Positions 34,827-44,046 of a DNA stretch of 64,000 nucleotides are shown here, in pieces (the first letter of the stretch is position 1; each line of letters starts with the position of its first letter). The translations under genes were made by a program, and so were the position numbers. A model generated the notes under the pieces. That model saw only the letters and a program-made list of their open reading frames with translations. It searched no databases and was not told the DNA's origin. The DNA comes from Hyphomonas sp. (GTDB taxonomy: Bacteria > Pseudomonadota > Alphaproteobacteria > Caulobacterales > Hyphomonadaceae). The stretch lies in the NCBI GenBank assembly GCA_013791775.1, contig VMTE01000035.1:57183-121182 (forward strand), in the 5' to 3' direction.

Positions 34827-36461
34827 TCAGGACCGAAGGGCGGGCTCGCTCGCCAAGGCGCGGGCGAGCGCCTCGGCAACCTTGATGCCGTCAACGGCAG
34901 CGGAAAGAATACCGCCAGCATAGCCGGCGCCTTCGCCGGCCGGGAACAGGCCGCGTACATTCAGGCTCTGGAAGTCTCCGCGCCGCGTGATGCGGATCGG
35001 AGAGGAGGTGCGGGTCTCAACCCCCGTCAGCAGGGCGTCCGGATCGTCATAGCGAGGGATTTTCTGGCCAAAGACGGGAAGCACTTCGCGCAGGGCCTCG
35101 ACGACATAGTCCGGCATCAGTGGCGCCAGGTCGGCGGGTCGCACGCCCGGGCGGTAACTGGGTGTCACAGTCCCGAGCGTGGTGGAGGCCCGGCCCGCCA
35201 GGAAGTCACCGACCCGCTGGCCCGGCGCGAAATAGTCCCGCCCCCCGGCGACGAAGGCGCGCGCTTCCAATGCCCGCTGAAACTCGATCCCGGCGAGGGG
35301 ATGGTCAGTTGGATAGTCAGCCGGCGAGACCCCGACCACGAAGCCTGCATTGGCATTGCGCTCATTGCGCGAATACTGGCTCATGCCGTTGGTGACGAGA
35401 TGGCCAGGCTCGGACGCTGCCGCCACCACCGTGCCCCCCGGGCACATGCAGAAGCTGTAGGCGGTCCGGCCATTGGCGCAGTGATGCGAGAGTGAATAGG
35501 CCGCCGCACCGAGGTCCGGATGGCCGGCGCAGGGGCCGAACATCGCCTTGTCGATCCATGACTGCGGGTGCTCGATCCGGTAGCCCACGGAGAAGGGTTT
35601 GGCCTCGATGTGGACGCCCCGGTTGTGAAGCGCCTCAAAGGTGTCGCGGGAGGAGTGCCCGACCGCAAGGACGACGTGGTCGGCTTCGAGAAACTCGCCC
35701 GTGTGCAGGTGGAGGCCGCGAAGGCGCTGGCTGCCGTCTGGCGCGCGGTCTAGCTCCACATCAGTGACCCGGTGCTGGAACCGGTACTCGCCGCCCAGCG
35801 CTTCGATCTTCGCCCGCAGGCTCTCCACCATGCCGACCAGCCGGAAGGTGCCGATATGGGGGTGGGCTTCGGTGAGGATTTCTGGCGGCGCGCCCGCTGC
35901 AACGAACTCGGCCAACACCTTGCGGCTCAGGAAGCGCGGGTCCTTGATCTGGCTGTAGAGCTTCCCGTCGGAAAATGTGCCCGCCCCGCCCTCGCCGAAC
36001 TGGACGTTGGACTCGGGATTCAGCTCGCTGCGCCGCCACAGGCCCCAGGTGTCCTTGGTCCGCTCGCGCACGACCTTGCCCCGGTCGAGAATGATCGGGC
36101 GCAGCCCCATCTCCGCGAGGATCAGGCCGGCGAACAGGCCGCAGGGGCCGGCCCCGATGACAACTGGGCGAAGCCGGCCAGCCGGGGGATGCGGCACTGG
36201 GGGGCGATAGGATGTTTCGGGGGTCGGGCCGACATGCGGATCATCGGCCAGCCGCTGGCGTATGGCCGGTTCGCCGCGCACTTCGACATCAACAATATAG
36301 ACCTTGAGGATCGCGGACTTGCGCCGGGCGTCATGTGCCCGCTTCCAGACCGACCAGCTCAGTAGATCGTCAATGCCTACGCCGAGACGGCTCGCAATTG
36401 CCGCCGGCAGGGCGGCAGGGGCATGGTCGAGGGGCAGTTTGAGTTCGGAAATCCGTAGCAT
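34827..36461 (-). CDS. FAD/NAD(P)-dependent oxidoreductase (COG2509-type)
   Basis: A 544-residue flavoprotein. An N-terminal domain of about 90 residues (SELKLPLDHAPAALPAAIASRLG) is followed by the FAD motif VVIGAGPCGLFAGLILAEMG. Other segments are FGEGGAGTFSDGKLYSQIKD, HVVLAVGHSSRDTFEAL, FCMCPGGTVVAAASEPGHLVTNGMS and the C-terminal LFPAGEGAGYAGGILSAAVDGIKVAEAL. This is the widespread uncharacterised FAD-dependent dehydrogenase family. It stands alone on the minus strand. A relic of a second copy of its 3' end lies at 4751-4870. Confidence 0.88.
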   Translation of the reverse strand: MLRISELKLPLDHAPAALPAAIASRLGVGIDDLLSWSVWKRAHDARRKSAILKVYIVDVEVRGEPAIRQRLADDPHVGPTPETSYRPPVPHPPAGRLRPVVIGAGPCGLFAGLILAEMGLRPIILDRGKVVRERTKDTWGLWRRSELNPESNVQFGEGGAGTFSDGKLYSQIKDPRFLSRKVLAEFVAAGAPPEILTEAHPHIGTFRLVGMVESLRAKIEALGGEYRFQHRVTDVELDRAPDGSQRLRGLHLHTGEFLEADHVVLAVGHSSRDTFEALHNRGVHIEAKPFSVGYRIEHPQSWIDKAMFGPCAGHPDLGAAAYSLSHHCANGRTAYSFCMCPGGTVVAAASEPGHLVTNGMSQYSRNERNANAGFVVGVSPADYPTDHPLAGIEFQRALEARAFVAGGRDYFAPGQRVGDFLAGRASTTLGTVTPSYRPGVRPADLAPLMPDYVVEALREVLPVFGQKIPRYDDPDALLTGVETRTSSPIRITRRGDFQSLNVRGLFPAGEGAGYAGGILSAAVDGIKVAEALARALASEPALRS

Positions 36462-36542
36462 CGCCGGCCCTTTAGCACTTCAAATCAGGCCTTGCACCCG
36501 GAAGCTGCGTCAATACCTGGCCCGTTCCGGAACAAGGACCGC

Positions 36543-36745
36543 CGGGAACAGGGCGCGCGCGATAGGGATCTGGTCGTACGGTAGGCTTACGGACCGTGAC
36601 CTTCGTGAAGCTCGAGCTGGGCATACGGGAACTCCGGCCACGTTGAGCGCGGCCTCGATGCCGTCCGGTGTTTGCTGAAAGGTCAGGAAGGTGCGGGTCG
36701 TCGGCGGCGTCTGGGCGCGGTCCGAGCCGCCTAGAATTTACTCGA
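36543..36745 (-). pseudogene. Fragment of a PepSY-TM gene
   Basis: This stretch repeats 8491-8697, the region coding residues about 78-146 of the PepSY-associated protein. An uninterrupted match of 64 bp joins 36642-36705 to 8589-8652; small insertions and deletions elsewhere break the frame. Start and C-terminal helices are missing. It lies upstream of the FAD oxidoreductase in the same orientation. Confidence 0.85.
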
Positions 36746-37037
36746 GGCCGGAATGGGTTCGTTTATCAGCACACGGTCATTGCGATCGCCAACGCGTACC
36801 AGGCAAGTCGCCAGTGCCGAATCAGGAAGTACCTGCGCCCTTCGCGAATAGCGCGACGTTCTTGCCGCAGGGCGCTCAATCACTGGCAAAAACCTGCGAC
36901 CGATTGGTGTCAGATGTGCATTGCCCACGCGGGCGATTGTACGAATTTTTTAGCATGAATCGTTCAAGCCGGGCTTTTGGATCCAGAATACTTTCTCGGG
37001 AAAGGGAGCAATTGCGCCTTAACTGGGAGGTCTACCA
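36746..37037. other. Leader region of the TonB receptor, no gene seen
   Basis: About 290 bp between the PepSY fragment and the next receptor. A short minus-strand frame over 36731-36928 has no recognisable motif. The promoter and, just before 37038, the ribosome-binding site GGGAGG lie here. No inverted repeat of note. Confidence 0.4.
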
Positions 37038-39647
37038 ATGATCATGAAGCTATCGGTCAGTGCGCTTGCGCTGACATTCTCGGCCAATCTGTTTGCCTAC
37101 GCACAAGATGCGGCCGCCGAGGGCGAGCAAGAGGCCAGAACGCTGGGCACCGTTACAGTGACCGCGCAAAAGCGCGAACAGAACGTGCAGGACGTGCCGA
37201 TTGCCATTTCGGCCTTTGGCGAAGAACAGCTTCAGGAGCTGGGCGTGGTCGACCTCTCGGGTCTTTCACAAGCAACGCCGAACGTGAATCTAGACAACTC
37301 TTCCCCCTTTGGCGGGTCGCAGTCGATCCTCTCCGCATATATCCGCGGCATTGGAGCCGACGACTTCGCTTTCAACATTGATCCGGGCGTCGGTGTTTAC
37401 GTTGACGGCGTCTATCTCGCCCGCTCGGTCGGCGCCAACCAGGGGCTGCTGGACGTCCAGCGTATCGAGGTTCTCAAAGGACCGCAGGGTACACTGTTCG
37501 GCCGAAACACCATCGGCGGAGCGATCTCCGTTGTGACGGCGGATCCTTCTGACACTTTCGGCAGTAAGCTCGACCTGACTTATGGAAGTGACAATTTGCT
37601 TCAGTTCCGCGCCCTTGTTGAAGGGCCCTTGGCGGAAAACCTGACGGCCTCTCTGGCAGTTTCCAGCCGCACGCGCGACGGCTATCTGGAACGCGTCCGT
37701 TTCGGTGACCCGGCCGCCTATAATGGCACGCCGAGCACTGAATTTCCGCTGACGGGCTATGGTTCAGACGACAAGGAAGGAGCCGAGGATACGCAGATCA
37801 TCCGCGGCAAGCTGAAATGGGAAGGTGAACGCGCGACTGTTCGTCTGACGGCGGATTATACCAAGGACCAGAGCACGCAGGCCTCGAAACTCATTCAGAC
37901 GACGGCAGGTCTGCCATTTCCGCTCCCGGACGGGGGGCAGTCAGCCTATGTGGCAGGCCCGTTTCTGGATCCCAACCCCACAGACGGATTTGACGGCTTC
38001 TTCTTTGGGGGGCTCTACAACTTCTGTCTGACCCAGCCTGCCGGCGCGCCGGCCCCGATCAGCGATCTTTGCGGGACGCGCGGCCAGATCGGCTCCTCCC
38101 TCCAGATCGATACGCCGCTGAACGGCAATCCGAATGGGCTTGCCTTCTATTCGGATCGCTTCGTCCACCCCGACATCGACAAGACCTATTCCGATGATCC
38201 GAACTTCTCCGACATGGAGACCTTCGGTCTGACGGCGCAGGTTGACTATGATCTGACGGACAATCTGGCGGTGAAGTCGATCACCGGTTATCGGGACCAG
38301 ACCTTTCTGGCGGGACTTGATCTTGACGGGTCACCACTGAACATTCTGACGGTCAGCTTTGATCAGAATCAAGAGCAGCTCTCGCAGGAGTTCCAGCTGC
38401 TCGGGAGCAATCTCGCGGACAACAAACTGGATTTCGTCCTCGGGGCCTTCTATTTCAAGGAAGAGGGCGATCTTCAGGATCTGGTTCTGTTCCCCGAAGG
38501 TCTTCTCTATGTTGACGGTTTCAATACGTTCGAGACTAAAAACTATGCCGTGTTCGGACAATTCGAATATGATCTGACGGATCAGTTCACAGTGATTCTT
38601 GGCGGCCGGTATACAAAGGAAGAAAAGAAGTTCGAGGGCGGTCAGCGCGACCTCAATGGTGGAAACTATCGCGGGTACTTCTGCGTCGGCGCAAATGGCT
38701 ATCCGGATCCCAGCCTGCCGATCGCGCCTTTCCTCCCAACCGGCGGCCTAGGTTTGACCTGTGCCAACGGCTTGTTGCCGGCACCTTACTTTGATCCGGA
38801 TACCTTCCGCGTCTACGAGCCGGGTGTTCAGACGCAGGAGTTCGAAAACTTCTCGCCGAAGATCGGTCTGCAATATTTCCCGACGGATCGTGTACAGCTC
38901 TACGCGAGCTATTCGGAAGGCTACAAGACCGGTGGTTGGACTACGCGCCTGACCAACCCGATTCCCGCTGCAGACACGCAGTATGACGAAGAAATCGCCG
39001 AAACCATGGAACTTGGCGTGAAGACGCGCCTGTTCAATGACCGGGTCCAGCTGAACGCAGCGATTTTCCAGACCGACTACGATGACGTCCAACTCAATTT
39101 CCAGCAGGGGCTGTCGCCAACGCTTCAGAACGCAGGGACTGCGGAAATCCGGGGCTTCGAGGCGGATATCGAGGGGATCCTCACCGACGAGATCAGCTTC
39201 CGCGGTTCGGTTGGTCTGCTGAACACGGAGTTCACTGCGATTGACCCACTGGTGACAGTTGCCAGCGGTCCCAATCCTTTCCAGGCCGGAATCGTGGTCG
39301 GTGGTGAGTTGCCCAAAGCGCCGGAAGTTCAGGTCAATTTCGCGCCCCGCTATGAACGGAACCTGGGTCCGGGCGTGTTTGCGGTGCAAGGGAGCTTCAC
39401 GTATTCCAGCGAGGCTGCCAACCAGGCTGAACGGGTGTTCGTGCTCAACCGTGACGAATACGTCGTATCGGATCTGATTTTTTCCTACGCGTTCGACAAT
39501 CAGCCCTTGGTGCTGACGGCGGGTGTGAAGAACATTGGCGACGAGCGGTTCCTGGTGACCGGTGTTCCAAACACGGCTGCCGGTGTCCTGAGCGGCACGT
39601 ATAATCGCGGCCGGGAATGGTTCCTGACGCTCGGTTACGAATTCTAG
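37038..39647 (+). CDS. TonB-dependent outer-membrane receptor, large
   Basis: An 869-residue receptor: signal peptide ending about ANLFAYAQD, then LGTVTVTAQKREQNVQDVPIAISAFGEE, a plug with SAYIRGIGADDFAFNIDPGVGVYVDGVYLARS and IEVLKGPQGTLFGRNTIGGAISV, and a barrel ending in LTLGYEF. ATG 37038 follows GGGAGG; a second ATG two codons on is possible. It stands alone, with hairpins downstream, so its substrate cannot be inferred from partners. The plug type is that of the many Caulobacterales and sphingomonad receptors for plant or aromatic compounds and siderophores. Confidence 0.93.
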   Translation: MIMKLSVSALALTFSANLFAYAQDAAAEGEQEARTLGTVTVTAQKREQNVQDVPIAISAFGEEQLQELGVVDLSGLSQATPNVNLDNSSPFGGSQSILSAYIRGIGADDFAFNIDPGVGVYVDGVYLARSVGANQGLLDVQRIEVLKGPQGTLFGRNTIGGAISVVTADPSDTFGSKLDLTYGSDNLLQFRALVEGPLAENLTASLAVSSRTRDGYLERVRFGDPAAYNGTPSTEFPLTGYGSDDKEGAEDTQIIRGKLKWEGERATVRLTADYTKDQSTQASKLIQTTAGLPFPLPDGGQSAYVAGPFLDPNPTDGFDGFFFGGLYNFCLTQPAGAPAPISDLCGTRGQIGSSLQIDTPLNGNPNGLAFYSDRFVHPDIDKTYSDDPNFSDMETFGLTAQVDYDLTDNLAVKSITGYRDQTFLAGLDLDGSPLNILTVSFDQNQEQLSQEFQLLGSNLADNKLDFVLGAFYFKEEGDLQDLVLFPEGLLYVDGFNTFETKNYAVFGQFEYDLTDQFTVILGGRYTKEEKKFEGGQRDLNGGNYRGYFCVGANGYPDPSLPIAPFLPTGGLGLTCANGLLPAPYFDPDTFRVYEPGVQTQEFENFSPKIGLQYFPTDRVQLYASYSEGYKTGGWTTRLTNPIPAADTQYDEEIAETMELGVKTRLFNDRVQLNAAIFQTDYDDVQLNFQQGLSPTLQNAGTAEIRGFEADIEGILTDEISFRGSVGLLNTEFTAIDPLVTVASGPNPFQAGIVVGGELPKAPEVQVNFAPRYERNLGPGVFAVQGSFTYSSEAANQAERVFVLNRDEYVVSDLIFSYAFDNQPLVLTAGVKNIGDERFLVTGVPNTAAGVLSGTYNRGREWFLTLGYEF

Positions 39648-39659
39648 TCAGGAAGGGTC

Positions 39660-39681
39660 CCGGACCCATAATCGGGTCCGG
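39660..39681. terminator. Hairpin after the TonB receptor gene
   Basis: CCGGACCC and GGGTCCGG pair perfectly around ATAATC, 13 bp after the receptor stop. No T-run follows, so termination strength is uncertain. Confidence 0.5.
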
Positions 39682-39700
39682 ATCTGGCGTGAAATTCTGG

Positions 39701-39728
39701 GCACACTTCTCGAGGGTGAGGAGTGTGC
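39701..39728. terminator. Second hairpin in the convergent region
   Basis: GCACACTTCTC and GAGGAGTGTGC form an 11-bp stem with one G-T pair around GAGGGT. With the hairpin at 39660 it forms a tandem between the receptor and the convergent gabT gene. Confidence 0.5.
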
Positions 39729-39998
39729 CTTAGCCATAGTGAGCCACTTCCGAAGAGCAGATTGCCTATGCCGGGAGACCGGCCGGCGATATCTGCCAAA
39801 ATGCGGGCGTCTCCGAGGCTCCTTGCGCCCGGATTGACTGCCCGGCCAACCGGCGCCGGTCGCGGTCGGCAGACCACAGGGGCCAACCCGAAATCTTAAA
39901 TGAACTCAATCGTACATTTTAGGCTTGGCGCCTCCGTCGATGACGGGGGCGTACTCTGCAAGTACCGGCTCAAAAGGCTCAAGGTGCAGTCTGCGACT
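39729..39998. other. Spacer between hairpins and gabT, no gene seen
   Basis: Together with the two hairpins this makes a 351-bp stretch without a gene between the plus-strand receptor and the minus-strand aminotransferase. Short frames here lack codon bias or motifs. Nothing else recognised. Confidence 0.4.
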
Positions 39999-41276
39999 TC
40001 AAGCTGCCGTGCGCCTGATGACGCCGTCGAGGATATCCAATCCTTCATCGAGCACCTCGAACGGGATCGTCAGCGGGGACAGGAACCGGATAACGTTCGA
40101 GCGCACACCGCAGGACAGCAATAGAAGTCCGCTTTCACGGGCGAGCGCGACGATCCGTTTGGTCCGTTCCGGATCGGCGCGCGCAGCGTCGCCGTCGACA
40201 ATCAGTTCCATGGCCGTCATGGCGCCCAGTGTGCGGATTTCGCCGATGCCAGGATCAGACTGGCGAAGCGCTTCGCACTTTCGAACGATCCGTTCACCGA
40301 TTTCGATCGCACGCTCGCACAACTTCTCGTCGGCAATGACATCGAGAACGGCCAAACCTGCGGCGCAGCCCAGCGGCGAGCCGCCATAGGTTCCTCCGAG
40401 GCCGCCAGTGGCCGGCGCGTCCATGATGGCCGCCTTTCCGATGACGCCTGAGATGGGCACGCCGCCAGCCATCGCCTTTGCGACGGTCATCAGATCGGGT
40501 TCGATCCCGGCATACTCGGTCGCGAACAGCTTTCCGGTGCGCGCAAACCCAGACTGGATTTCATCCACGATCAGCAGAATGCCATGCGTGTCGCAGATCT
40601 CCCGCAAGGTCTGCAGGAAGGACGGCGTGGCTGCATAGAATCCGCCTTCGCCCTGAACCGGCTCGATGAGAATCGCCGCGACGCGGGCAGCCTCGACATC
40701 TGACTTGAAGAGATTGTCGAGCGCTTTGAGAGAGTCCGCCTCACTGATGCCGAGATAGGGCGCCGGGAAAGGGATGTGCCACACATCGCCGGGAAATGGC
40801 CCGAAACCAATCTTGTAAGGGGCAACCTTGCCTGTCAGCGCCATCGTCATCAGGGTGCGCCCATGGAATCCGCCGGAAAATGCGATAACTCCGGGCCTGC
40901 CGGTGGCGGCGCGGGCAATCTTGACAGCGTTTTCAACCGCTTCGGCGCCGGTGGTCAGGAAGATCGTCTTTTTGGGGGTCGGGCCGGGTGCGAGCGCGCT
41001 GAGACGTTCGGCAAGCTCGATGTAGGAATCGTAAGGCGTGACCTGAAAGCAGACGTGCGAGAAGTTTTCGAGCTGCGCGCTGATCGCCGCTTTGACCCGG
41101 GGATGGTTGTGCCCGGTGTTTGTGACCGCAATGCCAGCAGCGAAGTCGATATACCGGCGGCCTTCGCCGTCCCAGATTTCGGCGTTCAATGCGCGCGCGG
41201 CAAACACCGGATGCATGCTACCAATGCCGCGAGGAACGGCAGCTTCGCGGCGGGCCCAGAGTGCTTTGTTGTCCAT
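39999..41276 (-). CDS. gabT: 4-aminobutyrate aminotransferase
   Basis: A 425-residue class III PLP aminotransferase: DFAAGIAVTNTGHNHPRV, the PLP phosphate region LTTGAEAVENAVKIAR, SGGFHGRTLMTMALTG, EPVQGEGGF, IVDEIQSGFARTG and the Schiff-base Lys in MTVAKAMAGGVPISG. It should move the amino group of GABA (or a similar omega-amine) to 2-oxoglutarate, giving succinate semialdehyde. ATG 41276 is preferred to the TTG at 41297. It is downstream of gabD by 17 bp and ends a long minus-strand run. Confidence 0.92.
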   Translation of the reverse strand: MDNKALWARREAAVPRGIGSMHPVFAARALNAEIWDGEGRRYIDFAAGIAVTNTGHNHPRVKAAISAQLENFSHVCFQVTPYDSYIELAERLSALAPGPTPKKTIFLTTGAEAVENAVKIARAATGRPGVIAFSGGFHGRTLMTMALTGKVAPYKIGFGPFPGDVWHIPFPAPYLGISEADSLKALDNLFKSDVEAARVAAILIEPVQGEGGFYAATPSFLQTLREICDTHGILLIVDEIQSGFARTGKLFATEYAGIEPDLMTVAKAMAGGVPISGVIGKAAIMDAPATGGLGGTYGGSPLGCAAGLAVLDVIADEKLCERAIEIGERIVRKCEALRQSDPGIGEIRTLGAMTAMELIVDGDAARADPERTKRIVALARESGLLLLSCGVRSNVIRFLSPLTIPFEVLDEGLDILDGVIRRTAA

Positions 41277-41293
41277 GTTTTCACGTCCGGCGC

Positions 41294-42751
41294 TCAAGCG
41301 CCGAGACCTCCCATCAAGAGATATTTGATTTCCAGATAATCATCGAGGCCGTAACGGGAGCCTTCGCGTCCCATGCCGGATTGTTTGACGCCGCCAAACG
41401 GCGCAGCTGCGTTCGACAGTGCACTGTCATTTATGCCGACCATGCCATAGTCCAATCGCTCTCCGATACGCCAGGCACGTCCCAGGTCGCGGGTGTAGGC
41501 GTAGGCGGCGAGGCCGAAAGGCGTATCGTTCGCCATGCTGATCGCTTCTGCTTCGGTGTTGAAAGAGATCATGGCGACGACAGGGCCAAAGATTTCCTCC
41601 TGCGCGATGTCCATTCGCGGCTGGACATTCGCCAGGATTGTGGGCGTGTAGAAAAGTTCGCCGGCTGCGTGGCGCTCGCCGCCGATCACCAGCTTCGCCC
41701 CGTCGCGGCATGCGGAGTCCACAAGGCGTTCCACCTTGCGAACAGCGTTGGCATTGATCAGAGGTCCGATGTCTGCGCCGGCAACATCGCCGCGGGCGAC
41801 CTTCAGCCTCGATACCCGCTCGCGAACCAGATCGGAGAATTTCTCCATGACGCCGGCCTGCACAAAGATCCGGTTGGCGCAAACACACGTCTGTCCGGCG
41901 TTGCGGAACTTTGACAGCATCAGGCCGTCGGCAGCAGCCTCAAGATCGGCATCGTCAAAGACAATGAAGGGGGCGTTGCCGCCAAGCTCCATCGACGTTT
42001 TCTTGATGGTGCCGGCAGCCTGTTCCAACAGAAGTCGTCCGACCTGGGTGGAGCCAGTGAAGCTGATTTTGCGCACGAGGTCGCTACCTGTCAGCGCGCC
42101 GCCGACAAGTTTTGGCCGCGAAGTCGGAACGACATTGAAAACGCCGTCGGGAACGCCAGCTTGTGCGCCCAGATTTGCGATCGCCAGTGCCGACAAGGGC
42201 GTGTCTTCAGCCGGCTTCGCAACCATCGTGCACCCTGCCGCCAAGGCGGCTGCGACCTTGCGCGAGAGCATGGCGTTCGGAAAGTTCCACGGAGTGATGG
42301 CGGCGCAAACGCCGACGGGCTGGCGAATGACCAGGACTCGCTTGTTGCCGGCTGGCGCCGGAATGATATCGCCGTAAACTCGGCGAGCTTCTTCAGAAAA
42401 CCATTCCAGGTATGATGCACCGTAGAGCACTTCACCGCGGGCTTCGGCGAAGGGCTTGCCGTTTTCTCGCATCAAGAGTGTCGCAAGATCGTCCGCGTGC
42501 TCAACGAACAGATCTCTCCAGCGTCTCAGAATGGTCGCCCGCTCGGCGGCAGTGGTGCTTGCCCAACCCGCCTGGGCGCCGTGAGCCGCCTCGATGGCAG
42601 ACACGGTGTCCGCTTCGCTGCAATCGGCCACGTTCGCAATCAGATCGCCCGTGGCAGGATCGATCACAGCGAACGTGCGCCCGTCCCGGGCATCTTCCCA
42701 GCGTCCGCCGATAAAGGCCTGGGTCGGAAAAGAGTGTTCCGTATCGAACAT
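41294..42751 (-). CDS. gabD: Succinate-semialdehyde dehydrogenase family
   Basis: A 485-residue aldehyde dehydrogenase. The NAD site contains TPWNFPNAML and FTGSTQVGRLLLEQ, the general base Glu is in MELGGNAPF, and the nucleophilic Cys is in RNAGQTCVCANR, followed by EEIFGPV and GMVGIN. The FxNxGQxCVCANR pattern is typical of GabD. It oxidises succinate semialdehyde to succinate, completing GABA use with gabT immediately downstream. The MFS transporter gene precedes it by 80 bp. Confidence 0.92.
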   Translation of the reverse strand: MFDTEHSFPTQAFIGGRWEDARDGRTFAVIDPATGDLIANVADCSEADTVSAIEAAHGAQAGWASTTAAERATILRRWRDLFVEHADDLATLLMRENGKPFAEARGEVLYGASYLEWFSEEARRVYGDIIPAPAGNKRVLVIRQPVGVCAAITPWNFPNAMLSRKVAAALAAGCTMVAKPAEDTPLSALAIANLGAQAGVPDGVFNVVPTSRPKLVGGALTGSDLVRKISFTGSTQVGRLLLEQAAGTIKKTSMELGGNAPFIVFDDADLEAAADGLMLSKFRNAGQTCVCANRIFVQAGVMEKFSDLVRERVSRLKVARGDVAGADIGPLINANAVRKVERLVDSACRDGAKLVIGGERHAAGELFYTPTILANVQPRMDIAQEEIFGPVVAMISFNTEAEAISMANDTPFGLAAYAYTRDLGRAWRIGERLDYGMVGINDSALSNAAAPFGGVKQSGMGREGSRYGLDDYLEIKYLLMGGLGA

Positions 42752-42831
42752 TGCAGAGGCTTTCTGATTGGCTTCTGGGACCAGTTAGGCCGTTGAACGG
42801 CGGCGCCATAGGGCCAGATTGATGAGGCGTG

Positions 42832-44046
42832 TTAAGCCAGTTGCGCAATGGGCGTTGGCACACGGGTTCCATCCAGCAAACGCGCTGGAACCAGCATGAT
42901 GAGGGCACTGATCGCCAATGCGATCAGGGCGAGATTGATCAGCAGGGGGAACCCACCGTTACCGGCCAATATCCAGCCGGCGATCATCGGGCCAGACGCC
43001 AGGCCAAGCTTGGAAACGAACCCGCCGAATGCGGCCGCGCGTCCTGCCTTGTCGAATTCGGCGGTCATGCCGAACAGGTAAGGCATCACGAAGCCCCAGG
43101 TTATTCCGGTGCCGCAATTGGCAATCAGGTAGGCCAGCAAGTTGCCGCTGAAATGGAAAACCGCAGTTCCCGCCAATGTCAGCACCATTGACCAGAGCAA
43201 CAACGGGAAGCGGCCGAACTTCAGACCGAACACCATGACAAGCAATGGTCCGAGCAGGGCGATCCAGGTCGCCAGGCCAAGCGTGGTGGACACATAGGCG
43301 CGGTCAAGTCCGTAGCTGAGGCCAAGACGGATGATGTAGGCGAGAAGCCCCATGTTGGCGGCCTGAAACACGAATATGGCCCCGAGGGTGAGCAGGAAGG
43401 GTGTCCAGCGTACAGCGGCCGGCTTCTCGGTCTTCACGTCTTGAGGCGGGTAGGACGAAAGAAATGGCAACATCAGAAGGGTTACTGCGCTGAACAGAGC
43501 CAGCGACAGGAACAGGGCCTGGGTCCCATAGAGCGGCGCCAGAGGGGGCAGCACCATGACGCCCAGCCCGCCCAGGCCAAACTGAACAAAGAGAAGCATG
43601 CCAAAGGTGCGGTCCGGATTGGCGGTGCGGGCGATGACGGCAAAGGCGGAACCGGTCAGGATCCCGCCAGCAAAGCCATGGGCCGCGCGGACCGGAAGGA
43701 GAAGGTCAAATGTCTGAATGGCGATCGAGCCAATATCGATACCGATCAGGATGACGAGGCAGGCCGTTGCAAGGATTTTCCAGGGGATCCGCCGGACCAG
43801 GAAGACAGACACCAAGGCCCCCGCCGCGGCGCCATAAATGTTGATCGATCCAACCTGTCCTGCTTGGGCTTCGCTCAGCCCCAAGCCGCTGACCAGGCCG
43901 TCAACAATGGCAGCCATGATGTTCACGTAGAACAATCCGGCGGTTGCCAGAAAGGCGAGGAGCGTGGCGGCAACAAGACCGTCAGGCGCTGCCTTGGGAA
44001 GACGCGGTTCTGCGGGAAGCGTTGCGATCGGTCCAGCTTCGGTCAT
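42832..44046 (-). CDS. MFS transporter
   Basis: A 404-residue membrane protein with about twelve helices in two groups of six. The first half has SEAQAGQVGSINIYGAAAGAL in helices 1-2, and the loop after helix 2 has RRIPWK in place of the usual MFS Arg/Lys motif. ATG 44046 overlaps the stop of the S12-like hydrolase by 4 bp, so it is translated with it. It probably takes up the product of that hydrolase, such as GABA or a small amine acid. Substrate not determinable. Confidence 0.88.
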   Translation of the reverse strand: MTEAGPIATLPAEPRLPKAAPDGLVAATLLAFLATAGLFYVNIMAAIVDGLVSGLGLSEAQAGQVGSINIYGAAAGALVSVFLVRRIPWKILATACLVILIGIDIGSIAIQTFDLLLPVRAAHGFAGGILTGSAFAVIARTANPDRTFGMLLFVQFGLGGLGVMVLPPLAPLYGTQALFLSLALFSAVTLLMLPFLSSYPPQDVKTEKPAAVRWTPFLLTLGAIFVFQAANMGLLAYIIRLGLSYGLDRAYVSTTLGLATWIALLGPLLVMVFGLKFGRFPLLLWSMVLTLAGTAVFHFSGNLLAYLIANCGTGITWGFVMPYLFGMTAEFDKAGRAAAFGGFVSKLGLASGPMIAGWILAGNGGFPLLINLALIALAISALIMLVPARLLDGTRVPTPIAQLA

